Notes under the pieces: model-generated
Told to the model about the DNA's origin: nothing
Database searches by the model: none
Seen by the model: only the letters and a program-made list of their open reading frames with translations
Part shown: one piece after another, positions 6,086 to 6,802 of the stretch
Layout: every line of letters begins with the position of its first letter
How positions within the stretch are numbered: position 1 is the first letter of the stretch
Translations under genes and position numbers: made by a program
Assembly (NCBI GenBank): GCA_900549885.1
Contig: URQA01000132.1
Span: forward strand, 1-6,802
DNA: 6,802 nucleotides
Origin: an uncultured Eubacteriales bacterium
Lineage (GTDB): Bacteria > Bacillota > Clostridia > Oscillospirales > Oscillospiraceae
Reading direction: 5' to 3'

Positions 6086-6430
6086 GAGCTCGAAGTGGTC
6101 CTCCGTGTCGTCAAATTCCACCTGAGACACGCCGGACACCTTGGCAATCTGCTCCGACAGGTCCAGGGCGGTCTCATAGGTGACGTTGGACACCATAATG
6201 TTGGCGGTGCCCAGGGTAATGAATTCCTCCTCCATAATGGTAAGGCCCCGGCGGGTCTCGGTCTGGGCCGGGAGGTAGGAGGTAATGTCGTTGTTGATCT
6301 GTACCTTGTTGATGGAGGCGGCGGAGAAGAGAACGGCCGCCAGAAAGACCAGGTAGAAGGCCTTCCGTTTGTCCACAATAAAGCGGGCAACCTTGGTCAT
6401 GGGGCTCTCGGTGCGGGTTTCCTGGGTCAT
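5528..6430 (-). CDS. Chimeric reading frame: MMPL/RND transporter N-terminus fused in frame to a LysR-type effector domain
   Basis: The frame is open for 300 residues but joins two unrelated families. Residues 1-113 look like the start of an MMPL/RND exporter: a basic cytosolic segment, one membrane helix (24-43), then the periplasmic start with INNDITSYLPA (45-55) and VEFDDTEDHF (104-113). From about 116 onward it resembles the LysR substrate-binding domain: HVQLDLERL (131-139), GELDLAFL (151-158), LVMVVRED (180-187) and TQMGAGIMLLSE (241-252). The rest of the pump and the helix-turn-helix of the regulator are absent. The LysR part is also about nine residues shorter than usual between IGVT and VQLDL. 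The ATG at 6430 has GAGGTG six bases upstream, overlapping the stop of the TetR gene; ATG 6400 is a later in-frame alternative and the upstream TTG at 6475 lies inside TetR. It is probably a deletion scar or an assembly chimera. As a protein it would put a LysR sensor domain outside the membrane, which makes no obvious sense. Confidence 0.75.
   Translation of the reverse strand: MTQETRTESPMTKVARFIVDKRKAFYLVFLAAVLFSAASINKVQINNDITSYLPAQTETRRGLTIMEEEFITLGTANIMVSNVTYETALDLSEQIAKVSGVSQVEFDDTEDHFELIGVTQAVADFALSHSHVQLDLERLPFTECADRVIYGELDLAFLILRHRERLPPDLISRPVYRSRLVMVVREDCPAQTCEEAIRSLDLLLVQAKPRGNSRILKALEDMGLEPNIRRVDSITSGFVYTQMGAGIMLLSETYYNNHRYPGLRAIQVDSDAAWITHEVVWNRGTQNPSVQLLLDSLPQA
6092..6430 (-). 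pseudogene. MMPL/RND transporter remnant (first ~113 residues)
   Basis: This is the 5' part of the chimeric frame, with a proper start, ribosome site and the first transmembrane helix followed by the beginning of the first periplasmic domain. Full MMPL exporters have about twelve helices and several hundred residues more, so no transport activity can remain. The 10-base spacing after the TetR gene is the usual TetR-MMPL operon layout. Confidence 0.7.
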
Positions 6431-6440
6431 GGGGGACACC

Positions 6441-6802
6441 TCACTGAATGGGAATAAACTGCTCCAGGTTGGCAAGCAGATGGCCGGCCGGGAGGGGGTG
6501 GCTGTCGGTAAGCCACCAGCGGATCAGACTGAGCATGGCACCGGTGTAGAAGTGGGCGGCCACCTGGGGGTCCATCTGGGGGGACACCGACCGGAACCGG
6601 GGCTCCGAGAACAGGCGGGCCAGCTTCTGGGCGGCACACTCCTCCAGGGCGTGGCCCTGCACATCGGCTCCGCTGGTGATGCAGGCCAGATACAGCTTCC
6701 GGTGGGTGTCGAAGAAGTCAAAGACATTCCGGGCCGCCGTCAGCAGGTACTCCCGGGGGCTCCGCTCCGGGTCCCGGGGCAGGCAGGTGGCCACGCACTC
6801 CC
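6441..6802 (-). CDS. TetR-family transcriptional regulator, C-terminal part (runs off the window)
   Basis: About 120 residues are visible, open to the right-hand window edge, so the N-terminal helix-turn-helix lies outside. The visible part is all helical and matches the ligand-binding/dimerisation domain of TetR regulators: FFDTHRKLYLACITSG near the start, then FYTGAMLSLIRWWLTDSHPLP and a terminal helix ending NLEQFIPIQ. A GTG at 6794 could be read as a start, but the frame continues upstream without a stop and the domain would lack its DNA-binding part, so I treat the gene as partial. It is followed after 10 bases by the MMPL remnant, and its stop codon overlaps that gene's ribosome site. 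It probably repressed itself and the pump. Ligand unknown. Confidence 0.75.
   Translation of the reverse strand, partial: ECVATCLPRDPERSPREYLLTAARNVFDFFDTHRKLYLACITSGADVQGHALEECAAQKLARLFSEPRFRSVSPQMDPQVAAHFYTGAMLSLIRWWLTDSHPLPAGHLLANLEQFIPIQ

Noticed and set aside
1..6802. CRISPR array, tRNA, rRNA, insertion sequence or attachment site
   Set aside because: No regularly spaced repeats, no cloverleaf or rRNA-like stretch, no transposase or integrase fragment and no terminal inverted repeats were seen, including next to the chimeric gene.

Overview
The window is high-GC, densely coding DNA with one AT-rich regulatory island. The gene types suggest an anaerobic, probably gut-dwelling member of the Clostridia: a [4Fe-4S]/FMN/FAD reductase of the enoate / 2,4-dienoyl-CoA reductase type, a CxxC-rich flavoprotein, a DASS anion carrier and a TetR-MMPL pair. 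A high-GC Oscillospiraceae-like lineage is my guess. There are no rRNA or tRNA genes, no CRISPR array and no recognisable insertion sequence, so the taxonomy rests on protein style only.

Layout. On the minus strand, positions 112-1503 encode an FAD-dependent dehydrogenase with a cysteine cluster. It has its own likely promoter and lies downstream of a strong terminator (1585-1620) that closes the minus-strand DASS/SLC13-type anion transporter gene (1643-3040). A 417-bp intergenic region (3041-3457) separates the transporter from the divergently transcribed plus-strand gene 3458-5434, a 658-residue multidomain old-yellow-enzyme reductase. This region has a GC-rich hairpin-forming leader on the transporter side, an AT-rich centre with several inverted repeats, and a small hairpin in the reductase leader. 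An 18-bp perfect hairpin (5461-5500) sits between the reductase gene and a convergent minus-strand gene.

That convergent gene (5528-6430) is the oddest item. Its first ~113 residues are the beginning of an MMPL/RND transporter, and the rest is the effector-binding domain of a LysR-type regulator, joined in frame. It looks like the scar of a deletion, or an assembly chimera. Immediately upstream is the C-terminal part of a TetR-family regulator (6441 to the window edge), which would normally control the MMPL pump.

Working model (inference): the divergent transporter and reductase form an uptake-plus-reduction module for an organic anion, perhaps an unsaturated carboxylate used as an electron sink. 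The nearby FAD-dependent dehydrogenase may be an accessory redox partner. The substrate cannot be read from the sequence. The lost LysR regulator and lost MMPL pump suggest the right-hand side has been rearranged.
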